DNA from: Actinomycetes bacterium
GTDB lineage: Bacteria > Auribacterota > JAJCYG01
Reading direction: 5' to 3'
Assembly (NCBI GenBank): GCA_029263055.1
Contig: JAJCYG010000083.1
Span: forward strand, 1 to 64,000
DNA length: 64,000 bases
The notes below the pieces were generated by a model. The model saw only the letters and a program-made list of their open reading frames with translations, searched no databases and had not been told where the DNA came from. Shown here piece after piece: positions 31,175-41,578 of the stretch. The translations under genes were made by a program, and so were the position numbers. Each line of letters opens with the position of its first letter. The stretch's first letter is position 1.

Positions 31175-31668
31175 TTATTCTAGGGATTGATCCAGGAAGT
31201 CGTGTCACAGGTTATGGCTTGATTCGGGCCAATGGGTCTAAGATTGAGGCACTCAAGTATGGGTGCATCAAAGCTAAGGCAACTGATTTTGCGTCACGCC
31301 GTTATTCTCAAATTTATGAAGGGCTTCAAGAGGTATTACAAGAAATTCGTCCAGATCAAGCTGCGATTGAATCTCTTTTCTTTGGTAAAAATGTGAAGTC
31401 TGCGATTAAGTTAGGAGAAGCCCGTGGAGTAGCCCTTCTTAGCATTGGAAATTTAGATATTCCGGTTCATGAATATTCTCCACGTCGAGTCAAACAAGCT
31501 GTTGTCGGATCAGGGGCCGCACAAAAAAGCCAGGTTCAAAACATGGTGGTCAAATTGTTAGGCCTTAAAGAAGTGCCTAAACCAGAAGATGTCACTGATG
31601 CATTAGCGATTGCGATTTGTCATTTGCATTCCCATAAAAATGTTTTAGAAAAAACGACTCAAACATAA
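31171..31668 (+). CDS. ruvC: Holliday junction resolvase RuvC
   Basis: 165 residues. The acidic active-site residues lie in GIDPGSRVTGYG (Asp7), AIESLFFGKN (Glu) and PEDVTDALAIAICH (the two C-terminal Asp). As a dimer it cuts Holliday junctions held by RuvAB. It overlaps yebC by 4 bases. A palindromic repeat element fills the gap to ruvA. Confidence 0.95.
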   Translation: MIILGIDPGSRVTGYGLIRANGSKIEALKYGCIKAKATDFASRRYSQIYEGLQEVLQEIRPDQAAIESLFFGKNVKSAIKLGEARGVALLSIGNLDIPVHEYSPRRVKQAVVGSGAAQKSQVQNMVVKLLGLKEVPKPEDVTDALAIAICHLHSHKNVLEKTTQT

Positions 31669-31695
31669 TGTTGATGATAAAGAAGATTAACTGTG

Positions 31696-31753
31696 CGTCA
31701 TTCTGAGGCGAAGCCGAAGAATCTAGATCCTTCGCTTTGCTCAGGATGACGCT
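31696..31753. repeat. Palindromic REP-like element between ruvC and ruvA
   Basis: Two copies of a GTCAT(T/C)CTGAG...GAAG(A/G)ATCT unit face each other. The outer arms GCGTCATTCTGAG and CTCAGGATGACGC pair with one T-G wobble, so the RNA or DNA can form a long hairpin. Single copies of the unit recur at 43342 and 45939. Confidence 0.85.
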
Positions 31754-31777
31754 AACGAGTGGAAGAAAGTACTCCAA

Positions 31778-32374
31778 ATGATTTCATTTATTGAAGGAAA
31801 GTTAGATTCTAAAGATTTTACTCAAGTGGTGATTGATGTCAATGGTGTGGGGCATGAAGTTTATGTTTCATTAGCTGTGTCAGATCAATTGCCTGCTTTA
31901 GGAGGTAAAATTCGGCTTCATACCCATCATCATATCCGAGAAGATGCGCAACAATTATTTGGGTTTTTAGAGAAAGAAGAACGGAACTTTTTTCGTCTAT
32001 TGATTAGTGTGAGTGGGATTGGACCTAAGGTTGGAATGGGGCTTTTAGGGGGCGTTCGCTTGACTGATTTGCAGCAAGCCATTGTTCTTGAAGATGTCGC
32101 ACGAATCAGTACTGCTCCAGGGATTGGCAAGAAAACAGCTCAACGATTGGTCTTAGAGCTGAAAAGTAAAGTCTCTCTTATGATGAAGGAGGGGGTTGTG
32201 GATAACATCCCTCTCACAAAAGATCAAGAAATGTGGAATGAAGCTCTGTTGGCTTTGATCTCTTTAGGGTATAATCAAGCCATTGCACAGAAAGCATTGA
32301 AAAAAACAGCTGAGAAGCATGAAGAAGCTCAGACCAGTGAAGAGCTGGTTCGGAAATCGTTGAATTACGTATGA
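31778..32374 (+). CDS. ruvA: Holliday junction branch-migration protein RuvA
   Basis: 198 residues. The N-terminal OB fold ([37 protein letters not shown]) is followed by helix-hairpin-helix motifs ([15 protein letters not shown] and [15 protein letters not shown]) and the C-terminal RuvB-binding domain ([12 protein letters not shown]). RuvA tetramers bind Holliday junctions and recruit RuvB. ruvB overlaps by 4 bases. Confidence 0.95.
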   Translation: MISFIEGKLDSKDFTQVVIDVNGVGHEVYVSLAVSDQLPALGGKIRLHTHHHIREDAQQLFGFLEKEERNFFRLLISVSGIGPKVGMGLLGGVRLTDLQQAIVLEDVARISTAPGIGKKTAQRLVLELKSKVSLMMKEGVVDNIPLTKDQEMWNEALLALISLGYNQAIAQKALKKTAEKHEEAQTSEELVRKSLNYV

Positions 32375-33393
32375 TGAATACAAACCAATTTGAAGAAACC
32401 TTAACGCCTGAAGAAATCCAATTTGATGTTTCGTTGCGCCCGCAAGCCATTGATGATTTTGTGGGGCAAGAAAAACTCAAAGAACGGATTGATATTTTTA
32501 CTACGGCGGCTAAAAAGCGAAACGAACCTTTAGAGCATATGCTTTTTTGTGGCCCTCCTGGTTTGGGCAAAACCACTTTAGCTCATATTGTTGCCAAGCA
32601 TATGGGAAGCAATATTCGAGTCACCTCTGGGCCTGTTATTGATAAAGCTGGGGATTTGGCTGGTCTTTTAACTAACCTTGAAGAAGGGGATGTGCTTTTC
32701 ATTGATGAGATCCACCGTTTAAATCGTGTGGTAGAAGAATACCTTTATCCTGCAATGGAAGATTTTTCCTTAGATATTATTATTGATAAAGGGCCAAGTG
32801 CCCGGTCAGTCCGTTTAGATATTGCGAAGTTTACTTTAATTGGGGCAACTACACGAAGTGGGTTGCTGACTGCGCCGCTTCGTTCTCGTTTTGGGATGAA
32901 CAATCGTCTTGATTACTATACGCCAATGGAATTAAAAAAGATGTTATTGCGCTCTGCGTTACTTTTAAATGTAGCGATTTTAGATGATGGGGCGTTAGAG
33001 ATAGCAAGACGTTCTCGTGGCACACCTCGGATTGCCAATATTCTACTTCGTCGTGTGCGTGATTTTGCTCAGGTTAAAGCAGGAGAGCAGCCCATTTCAA
33101 AAGAGATTGCTCATGATGCTTTGGCTATGCTTGATGTGGATGAAATAGGTTTAGATGAAATGGACAAACGAATTTTGAGCACACTTATTGAAAAATTTTC
33201 AGGGGGGCCTGTGGGCATCAATTCATTATCAGTTGCTATTGGAGAAGAGTCAGGAACCATTGAAGACGTTTATGAACCTTTTTTAATTCAACAAGGGTTG
33301 ATTCAACGTACGCCTCAGGGACGTAAGGCAACACCGCTTGCTTACGAACATCTCGGTTTTCAAACACCTGCATCACAACAATCGGACGTGTAA
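32371..33393 (+). CDS. ruvB: Holliday junction helicase RuvB
   Basis: 340 residues. An AAA+ ATPase: Walker [10 protein letters not shown], Walker [10 protein letters not shown], sensor [18 protein letters not shown], and a C-terminal winged helix ([18 protein letters not shown]). The hexamer drives branch migration on RuvA-bound junctions. The start is ATG 32371, or ATG 32374 directly after it. It is followed after 3 bases by the SpoIID-like gene. Confidence 0.96.
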   Translation: MMNTNQFEETLTPEEIQFDVSLRPQAIDDFVGQEKLKERIDIFTTAAKKRNEPLEHMLFCGPPGLGKTTLAHIVAKHMGSNIRVTSGPVIDKAGDLAGLLTNLEEGDVLFIDEIHRLNRVVEEYLYPAMEDFSLDIIIDKGPSARSVRLDIAKFTLIGATTRSGLLTAPLRSRFGMNNRLDYYTPMELKKMLLRSALLLNVAILDDGALEIARRSRGTPRIANILLRRVRDFAQVKAGEQPISKEIAHDALAMLDVDEIGLDEMDKRILSTLIEKFSGGPVGINSLSVAIGEESGTIEDVYEPFLIQQGLIQRTPQGRKATPLAYEHLGFQTPASQQSDV

Positions 33394-33396
33394 TAA

Positions 33397-34551
33397 ATGA
33401 AGAAACTGATTCAACTTCTTTTATTGTGGAGTCTCTTTATTAGTGTTCCTTATTCTGCATGGGGAGCGGGTTCGCCTCCTTCAGAGAGAGGAGAGCAGAT
33501 TCGTGTGTTGCTCTCATCTCATTCAAAACAAATCGAACTTTCTGTTGAGAGTCCTTATTCTGTTTATTCTGAAAGCCGTCATTTATTAGCTAAAAAAGCA
33601 AGAGGTCAGACATTGCTTTTTACTCAGAAAAAAGGAGACCTTTATCTGGGTAAAAAAAAGTTAGCAACGAGTTCTGTTCTTGTGGTTCCTAAGCAAGATG
33701 GTTCACTTAAGTTTAAAGGGAATCGTTACCGAGGTGTGGCTCGAGTCGAAATAAATTCTAAAAATAAGATTGCTTTAATCAATCAGTTAAAATTGGAAAA
33801 ATATTTAAAGAGTGTGGTGGCGGGCGAGGTGGCTCCATTGTGGCCTCAAGAAACATTAAAAGCGCAAGCTGTGGCAGCTCGAACCTATGCTTATTATCAT
33901 ATGGTTAAAGGGAAAGATAAATCTGTTGATATAACAAGCCCCTTAGCTCAAAACTACCAAGGGATTAAAAAAGAACATCGTGCCACGAATCAAGCGGTGC
34001 GTGCGACGTCAGGTCAAATCCTTTATTACCGAGGCTATCTTTTTCCTGCATTTTTTCATTCCACTTGTGGAGGAGGCACAGAGTTTCCTCAGAATGTGTG
34101 GTCTTTAGATTTTAAAATACCAGAGGTGGTTCCATGTGATTACTGTAAAGATTCACCCCATTTTCAGTGGAGTAAAAAATTTGATTTAAAAGAAGTGGAA
34201 CAAAAGTTTATACAAGCAGGTCATTCTGTACATGGATTGCTTAATATTTATCCGGCAAGAATTAGTAAGAATCGTTCTCATGTGACTGAAATTGGATTGC
34301 TTACTTCTGACGGTGAAAAGACATTTCGGACCAATGAATTTCGACGGATTTTAGGTTTTAATGAAGTGAAAAGTGCTAAATTTAAAGTGGCGAAACGAGG
34401 GGATTCTGTTTTGCTAAATGGTTGGGGCTGGGGTCATGGGGTTGGCATGTGCCAGTACGGTGCCAAATCTTTAGCCAAAGAAGAGACTAATTACAGAAAA
34501 ATTCTTTCCTATTATTATCCTGGATGTCGCTTAAAACGGGTTCAAATGTAA
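33397..34551 (+). CDS. SpoIID/LytB-domain exported protein (amidase enhancer/lytic transglycosylase type)
   Basis: 384 residues with a signal peptide (LIQLLLLWSLFISVPYSAWGA). The SpoIID core is clear: LEKYLKSVVAGEVAPLWPQETLKAQAVAARTYA, HSTCGGGTEFP, and the C-terminal GWGWGHGVGMCQYGAKSLA. Family members cleave or bind denuded peptidoglycan in the cell envelope; they occur far outside spore formers. It is encoded in the ruv-queA run, with 3 bases to ruvB and 16 to queA. A role in cell-wall remodelling is expected. Confidence 0.88.
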   Translation: MKKLIQLLLLWSLFISVPYSAWGAGSPPSERGEQIRVLLSSHSKQIELSVESPYSVYSESRHLLAKKARGQTLLFTQKKGDLYLGKKKLATSSVLVVPKQDGSLKFKGNRYRGVARVEINSKNKIALINQLKLEKYLKSVVAGEVAPLWPQETLKAQAVAARTYAYYHMVKGKDKSVDITSPLAQNYQGIKKEHRATNQAVRATSGQILYYRGYLFPAFFHSTCGGGTEFPQNVWSLDFKIPEVVPCDYCKDSPHFQWSKKFDLKEVEQKFIQAGHSVHGLLNIYPARISKNRSHVTEIGLLTSDGEKTFRTNEFRRILGFNEVKSAKFKVAKRGDSVLLNGWGWGHGVGMCQYGAKSLAKEETNYRKILSYYYPGCRLKRVQM

Positions 34552-34567
34552 ATGTTGAGATGTTGTC

Positions 34568-35602
34568 ATGAATCGATCCTTTGAATTTGACCTACCTGAT
34601 GACCTGATTGCTCAACACCCTTGCGAAAAAAGGGACGACTCTCGACTACTTGTTGCTCGACTTCAATCAGAAGCTATTGAACACCATCAATTTTCTCATC
34701 TTGTTGATCTGCTGCAGCCAGGAGACCTCTTAGTTTTAAATAACACCAAAGTCATTCCTGCTCGTCTTTGGGGAGAGCTTTCTGAAACAGGGCGCCAAGT
34801 CGAACTTCTTTTATTGCGTCACCTTGGTCATGAAAAGTGGCGCTGTCTGACCAAACCTGCCAAACATTTTAAAATAGGATCTAAGATTTCATTGAGCAAT
34901 AAAGAGGTTGTGGGTGAAGTCACATCTATTGGTGAACACGGTTTACGTGAGATTCAATTTGAATCAAAGAACAATCAAACCATTTTAGACTTTGCACAGC
35001 AGCAAGGGAAAATGCCTTTGCCTCCTTATATAAAGAGAGAAGCTGAATCATTTGACAAAGAGCGGTATCAAACCGTTTATGCAGAAAAAGAGGGAGCTGC
35101 TGCAGCACCCACCGCAGGACTTCATTTTACAGATCAGATGTTACAAGACCTGCAACAAAAAGGAATCGACTCGACCTTTGTGACGCTGCACGTAGGATTG
35201 GGAACGTTTCGTCCGCTAACTGATAAAGAATGGGAAGCTGGGGCACTTCATGCTGAAGAATATGAAATCAATGAAGAGAGTACTGAAAAAATCAATCAAG
35301 CAATAAAAGATAAACGTCGAGTGATTGCTGTTGGAACCACATCGGTCCGTGCTTTAGAATCAGCAGCAGCCGTTAACTTTCCTTTAAAACCTGTTATAGC
35401 AGAAACCACTTTGTTTATTTATCCACCGTATGAATTTAAAGTTGTTCAAGGAATGATCACGAATTTCCATCTTCCAAACTCATCTTTGCTTTGGTTAGTC
35501 AGTGCTTTAGCAGGCGAGTCATTTGTCCGTGAGGTTTACCAAAAAGCAATCGAAGAGAAGTATCGGTTTTACAGCTATGGCGATGCAATGTTGATTTTAT
35601 AA
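34568..35602 (+). CDS. queA: S-adenosylmethionine:tRNA ribosyltransferase-isomerase
   Basis: 344 residues. Family signatures are FDLPDDLIAQHPCEKRDDSRLL, LLVLNNTKVIPARLWG, AAPTAGLHFT, THVGLGTF-like TLHVGLGTFRPL and TNFHLPNSSLLWLVSALAG. It builds epoxyqueuosine from the preQ1 base at tRNA position 34. It pairs functionally with tgt, encoded 370 bases downstream beyond a small gene on the other strand. Confidence 0.95.
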   Translation: MNRSFEFDLPDDLIAQHPCEKRDDSRLLVARLQSEAIEHHQFSHLVDLLQPGDLLVLNNTKVIPARLWGELSETGRQVELLLLRHLGHEKWRCLTKPAKHFKIGSKISLSNKEVVGEVTSIGEHGLREIQFESKNNQTILDFAQQQGKMPLPPYIKREAESFDKERYQTVYAEKEGAAAAPTAGLHFTDQMLQDLQQKGIDSTFVTLHVGLGTFRPLTDKEWEAGALHAEEYEINEESTEKINQAIKDKRRVIAVGTTSVRALESAAAVNFPLKPVIAETTLFIYPPYEFKVVQGMITNFHLPNSSLLWLVSALAGESFVREVYQKAIEEKYRFYSYGDAMLIL

Positions 35603-35884
35603 GGCTTCTTTTTTTGGGCAGACTGTTTCGAGTTTGATAACGCGGTGCTCGTGATCAGATGCTACTTTTTTCATCCAAGAAATATCGCCTGTATTGGTTC
35701 TGACTATTCTTTCAATGTTATCTACTTTTGTTTCAAGTCTTTCAAATCGTTCGTCGACTTGATCGAATCGTTGGTTCATTTCTTGGCGAATAGAGAGTTG
35801 TCCTTCAGCTAGAAGTTTGAAATGACCTCTCATTTCTTCTAAGAGAATGGTAAAACGTTCTTTTTCTGTTGGTTCTTGTTGCAT
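35597..35884 (-). CDS. Small coiled-coil protein
   Basis: 95 residues on the strand opposite queA and tgt, overlapping the queA end by 6 bases. The sequence is heptad-rich (MNQRFDQVDERFERLETKVDN and NTGDISWMKKVA), giving a long amphipathic helix probably forming an oligomer. An excellent GGAGG ribosome site precedes ATG 35884 (bases 35890-35894 on the minus strand), which supports translation. Similar short coiled-coil proteins are common and uncharacterised in many bacteria. No function is assigned. Confidence 0.72.
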   Translation of the reverse strand: MQQEPTEKERFTILLEEMRGHFKLLAEGQLSIRQEMNQRFDQVDERFERLETKVDNIERIVRTNTGDISWMKKVASDHEHRVIKLETVCPKKEAL

Positions 35885-35927
35885 TTGTACCTCCTACGGC
35901 CGCTTATTTTAACGTTGAAACATTCCT

Positions 35928-37441
<1,514 letters not shown>

Positions 37442-37452
37442 GGAGCAGGTTC

Positions 37453-39654
37453 ATGGTTAAAAATTTGCATTGGCGTTTTATTTTGATTTTGGTGGTTGTG
37501 GGCTTGGCCATTTGGCGTTTGTACCCACCTCAAGAGACCATCAACTTAGGTTTGGATTTAAAGGGTGGGATGCACATTGTCTTAGAAGTCGATACTTCTG
37601 GGCTTTCTATTGAAAACAAAGAAGGTGCCACCCAGCGCGCCATGGAAATTATTCGTCGACGGGTTGATCAGTTTGGTGTTTCAGAACCTGCGATTACCAG
37701 TCAAGGGACGAACCGAATTATTATTCAGTTGCCAGGGGTGGCTGATCGGGAACGTGCATTGAATTTGATTGGGCGAACTGCTCAACTTACTTTTTGTTTG
37801 GTCAGTACCGACCAAGACAAAATTACCCAAGCTTTAAAACCAGGTGGACAGCCTCCTGCAGGCTATGAAGTCAAGTACCTTAAAGCTGAAATCAATGGGC
37901 TAAAAACAGAAGCTCCAATGTTAGTGAAGCGTAAAGCGGAACTGAGCGGGGCAAACCTGATCGATGCCAAACCTGATTTTGGTGGGGGATTTAACGAACC
38001 TCAGGTCCGCTTTTCTTTAGATAAAGAAGGGGCGCGTATTTTTGCCACTGTAACCGAACGTTATGTGGGGCGTCAATTAGCTATTCTTCTCGATGATGAT
38101 ATTGTCTCTGCTCCTCGAATCCAAAGTGTGATTCCAAATGGAGAAGGGGTGATTACAGGTAGTTTTAGTACTGAAGAGGCACGTGATTTGGCCTTGGTTC
38201 TTTCAGCGGGTGCGTTGCCGGCTCCTGTAAAAGTTTTAGAAGATCGCACGATCTCGCCCTCCTTAGGTAAAGATTCAATTCGTTCTGGAGTGATGGCTGG
38301 TATCTGGGGTTTTGCCTCGGTGCTTATCTTTATTTTGGTCTATTACTTATTTGGTGGAGTGATTGCCAATATTGCTTTGCTTCTGAATATTGTTTTGTTA
38401 ATGGGAGGATTAGCCTTCTTTAATGCGACTCTCACGTTGCCAGGTATTGCTGGGATTATCTTAACCATTGGTATGGCTGTTGATGCTAACGTGCTGATTT
38501 TTGAGAGAACCCGTGAAGAATTAAAAGCAGGCAAGAAAGTTCGCTCTGCGATAATGTCGGGTTATGATAAAGCGTTTTTAACTATTTTAGATGCAAACTT
38601 AACAACGCTGTTAACCGCATTTGTTCTCTTTCTTTTTGGAAGTGGTCCTGTAAAAGGGTTTGCTGTGACCTTGTCACTTGGTTTGATCATTAGTATGTTC
38701 ACAGCCTTATATGTGACCAAAACAATCTTTGCTTTCCTTTCTCAAAGCGATCGTTTTACTGGTTTTAAAATGCTTCATATTTTTAAAGAGCAACCAAAGA
38801 TTCCTTTTGTGAGGTATAGAAAAGTCGCTTTAATTAGTTCACTTGTTTTGGTTGCAATTGGGATGAGTGCATTTGCGATGAAGGGAAAATCAAACTTTGG
38901 AATTGATTTCCGAGGAGGAATTCTCGCTCAAGTCAGTTTTGAAAATTCCGTCTCTGTTGAAGAAGTGCGGTCTGCGTTAGCAAAAGCTGATTTAGGAGAG
39001 AGTGTGATTCAGAAGTTTGGAAATCTTGATAACGAAGTTTTAATTCGAGCTCAGACTGGTGCATTAGAAGCTATCAAAGCTCAACTGGCTGAAAAAATTG
39101 CTGATAATCCATTTGTGGTGAAACGTTCTGAAGTGGTGGGGCCTGCAGTGGGATCAGAGTTGCGTAAAGATGCGGTGATTGCTTTTGTTGTCTCCATCCT
39201 TGGAATTATTCTTTATGTGGGCTGGCGATTTGAGTTTAACTTTGGCTTTGCCACAGTGATTGCCATTGTGCATGATATGTTGATCTGTTTGGGTGCGATT
39301 GCATTGACGGGGCAAGAGATTACCTTGCCTATTGTGGCGGCATTGTTGGCTGTTGCCGGTTATTCGGTAAATGACACGATTGTGGTGTTTGACCGAGTGC
39401 GCGAAGACACAAAGATTTATCGCAAAATGTCTTTTACTGATGTGGTTAATACAAGTTTAAATCAAACCTTGTCTCGTACTGTCTTGACCTCGTTAACCAC
39501 GCTTTTTGTGGTGTTATCCCTCTTTATCTTTGGGGGTGGAGTGATTCATGGGTTTGCGTTTGTCTTGTTGGTAGGGGTTATTTCTGGAACCTATTCAACG
39601 CTCTTTATTGCGTCTCCATTGGTTGTGAGCTGGCATAAGGGGAAGAAGCGCTAG
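37453..39654 (+). CDS. secDF: Fused protein-export membrane protein SecDF
   Basis: 733 residues. The SecD half (about 1-440) has the signature LGLDLKGGMHIVLEVD, a large periplasmic P1 region and six helices including GMAVDANVLIFERTREE. The SecF half (about 445-733) has FGIDFRGGILAQVSF and the motif YSVNDTIVVFDRVRE. SecDF uses the proton gradient to help pull proteins through SecYEG. The fused form occurs in several phyla. AAGGAG precedes the ATG. The 3' end overlaps a convergent gene by 50 bases. Confidence 0.95.
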   Translation: MVKNLHWRFILILVVVGLAIWRLYPPQETINLGLDLKGGMHIVLEVDTSGLSIENKEGATQRAMEIIRRRVDQFGVSEPAITSQGTNRIIIQLPGVADRERALNLIGRTAQLTFCLVSTDQDKITQALKPGGQPPAGYEVKYLKAEINGLKTEAPMLVKRKAELSGANLIDAKPDFGGGFNEPQVRFSLDKEGARIFATVTERYVGRQLAILLDDDIVSAPRIQSVIPNGEGVITGSFSTEEARDLALVLSAGALPAPVKVLEDRTISPSLGKDSIRSGVMAGIWGFASVLIFILVYYLFGGVIANIALLLNIVLLMGGLAFFNATLTLPGIAGIILTIGMAVDANVLIFERTREELKAGKKVRSAIMSGYDKAFLTILDANLTTLLTAFVLFLFGSGPVKGFAVTLSLGLIISMFTALYVTKTIFAFLSQSDRFTGFKMLHIFKEQPKIPFVRYRKVALISSLVLVAIGMSAFAMKGKSNFGIDFRGGILAQVSFENSVSVEEVRSALAKADLGESVIQKFGNLDNEVLIRAQTGALEAIKAQLAEKIADNPFVVKRSEVVGPAVGSELRKDAVIAFVVSILGIILYVGWRFEFNFGFATVIAIVHDMLICLGAIALTGQEITLPIVAALLAVAGYSVNDTIVVFDRVREDTKIYRKMSFTDVVNTSLNQTLSRTVLTSLTTLFVVLSLFIFGGGVIHGFAFVLLVGVISGTYSTLFIASPLVVSWHKGKKR

Positions 39655-41404
39655 ACTGTATCAATTGTTTTAAAGTTTGTTTGGCAATAAGGTCATTGGG
39701 GAGAAGTTTCACAACCTGTTTCATCTCTTCAATGGCCAAGCCAATTTTTCCTTGCTTGAAATGAAGTAGTGATAAGTTGTAATGGGCATTAGGGAAGTTG
39801 GGTTGAATCGACAACGCATCATTATAACGTTTTCTTGCCTCATCTAATTTCCCTTCTTCAAACAACAAATTTCCAATATTGTAATCAGCTAAATAAAAAT
39901 TAGGATTGCTCTGTTTGCTTTTCTGATATGCTTCTAATGCTTTTTGTTTCATTCCTTGTCTTAAATAAATATTTCCTAAATTACTTAATGCTGAAGGATG
40001 ATTGGGATTAATAATAAGTGCGTCTCGATAAGCAATCTCAGCTTTTTTAGAAAGCTTTCTTTTTTCGTATAACGCTCCCAAATTAATATAAGCATCGACA
40101 AAATCGGGTTTTAACTTTAAAGCCACGTCAATTTCATCATAAGCATTGTTGATTAGATTTTTACTGATATAAAAACTTGCGAGGTTGTTGTGGGCAACAA
40201 AGCTTTTAGGGGCCGCTAAAGAGGTTTGGGTCCAAAGCGAATGCCCATCTTTCCACGTTGGATTTCTTTGATGAGTTAAGAGTATCGACCCTATTATCAA
40301 AATAGCGAGGGTGATTCCTTTCCATTTGTTCCATTGCGCCCCAAGATAAAGAATAATAAAACCAAGGCAAATTGAAGGAATGTAGAGGTAACGTTCTGCC
40401 ATGACATTTCCTGTTGGAACTAAGTTTGAAACCGGGAGTAACGTAATCCAAAGCCAAAACCAAGCAAATGTGAGTAAAGAATATTTTTTATGATTTTTGA
40501 TTAAAAAGAAAGAAGTGCTTAAAAGTAAAGCCAATGAAATTAAGAAAGGAATGTTGTGCCAAGTTGAAATAATTGGAAAGTGTCGGTAATCGGCTAAAAG
40601 TGGGACTGGCCAAAATAGAAGGCGTAAATATTCAATACTGACTCGAGCCATGGTATAAAACGTGGTTAAGGGACTTCCTCCTAAATAGTGCGCATCCCGC
40701 GCGCCAATGTCTAAGAGTTGAAACCGAATCAATAAATATGCAATTGAAATCAAAGTAAAAGGAATCAGATTAAAGACTATTTGTTTGAATCTCTTCTTAG
40801 CAATCAAGAGATCAAAGAGAAGAATCACTGCAGGTAGAGTGATGGCAATCTCTGAAGAGAGAAGTGCCACGGTATAAAGCCCTAGGCTTAAAATGAGCTT
40901 AGGCGGTTGTTTAATATAAAACAGCAAAGCCATTAGAAAAAAGAGCGGGCCCAGTAAGTCAAAACCAGCTGTCATAAAGGTGACTGATTCTGTATGGATA
41001 GGGTGCACGGCAAAGAGAGTAGCTCCCAATAAACTAGGGAGGTGTTTCTGGGTTATTGCTTTAAAGAGGAAATAAAGGGTTACACTGCAGAGAAAGTGGA
41101 GAAGGAGCCCTGTTAAATGATAGCCAATTGGGTTGGTCTTAAAAACAGCATAAATAAGGGCATAAAGGGTTGTGCGCATTGGGCGATAAAGGTTGATCAC
41201 TGATTCTTGGAAAAATGAGGGGATATGGCTCAAGGAACGGATCGATGGGTTCTCTACAATGAACTCAAAATCATCCCAAACAAACCCATTTTGGAAGACA
41301 TTCCCATAGGAGAGGCTGGTTAAAAAGAGGAGGAAAAGGATTGCCAAATAGGTGTTTCTTTGATAAAATCCTAGTCTATTAGACGTTTCAACCGTTGTAT
41401 GCAC
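39605..41404 (-). CDS. Multi-pass membrane protein with C-terminal TPRs (TMTC/GT-C-like)
   Basis: 599 residues. The first 390 hold about ten to eleven transmembrane helices with an early WDDFEF acidic motif on the first loop and AERYLYIPSICLGF near the end, as in the TMTC-type O-mannosyltransferases and other GT-C enzymes. From about 400 on there are five to six TPRs (for example AYINLGALYEKRKLSKKAEIAYRDAL). A lipid-linked sugar transferase acting on exported proteins is plausible, but activity is inference. GTG 41404 is preceded by AAGGA at 9 bases. It converges on secDF with a 50-base overlap. Confidence 0.75.
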   Translation of the reverse strand: MHTTVETSNRLGFYQRNTYLAILFLLFLTSLSYGNVFQNGFVWDDFEFIVENPSIRSLSHIPSFFQESVINLYRPMRTTLYALIYAVFKTNPIGYHLTGLLLHFLCSVTLYFLFKAITQKHLPSLLGATLFAVHPIHTESVTFMTAGFDLLGPLFFLMALLFYIKQPPKLILSLGLYTVALLSSEIAITLPAVILLFDLLIAKKRFKQIVFNLIPFTLISIAYLLIRFQLLDIGARDAHYLGGSPLTTFYTMARVSIEYLRLLFWPVPLLADYRHFPIISTWHNIPFLISLALLLSTSFFLIKNHKKYSLLTFAWFWLWITLLPVSNLVPTGNVMAERYLYIPSICLGFIILYLGAQWNKWKGITLAILIIGSILLTHQRNPTWKDGHSLWTQTSLAAPKSFVAHNNLASFYISKNLINNAYDEIDVALKLKPDFVDAYINLGALYEKRKLSKKAEIAYRDALIINPNHPSALSNLGNIYLRQGMKQKALEAYQKSKQSNPNFYLADYNIGNLLFEEGKLDEARKRYNDALSIQPNFPNAHYNLSLLHFKQGKIGLAIEEMKQVVKLLPNDLIAKQTLKQLIQSSASSPYASSQPMETQ

Positions 41405-41510
41405 TCGTATTTTTCCTTTAGAGAGAGTGTAGAGATTACTTCGCTCGGTGTGAAGTTTTTTTAGAAATAAATTAGAAGTACAATATATGGTAGTGAAAGG
41501 AACTTTGCTA

Positions 41511-41537
41511 TTGACAAGACAACATATAGTGTATACC
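41511..41537 (+). promoter_or_regulatory. Putative sigma-70 promoter of recJ
   Basis: A perfect TTGACA (41511-41516) is followed by TATACC (41532-41537) at a short 15-base spacing. It lies in the 174-bp divergent gap between the TMTC-like gene and recJ, which holds no other gene. Confidence 0.5.
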
Positions 41538-41578
41538 CTAAATTAAACTGCTGAGCTCTTTGCTCAGAAAGGTGAAAC

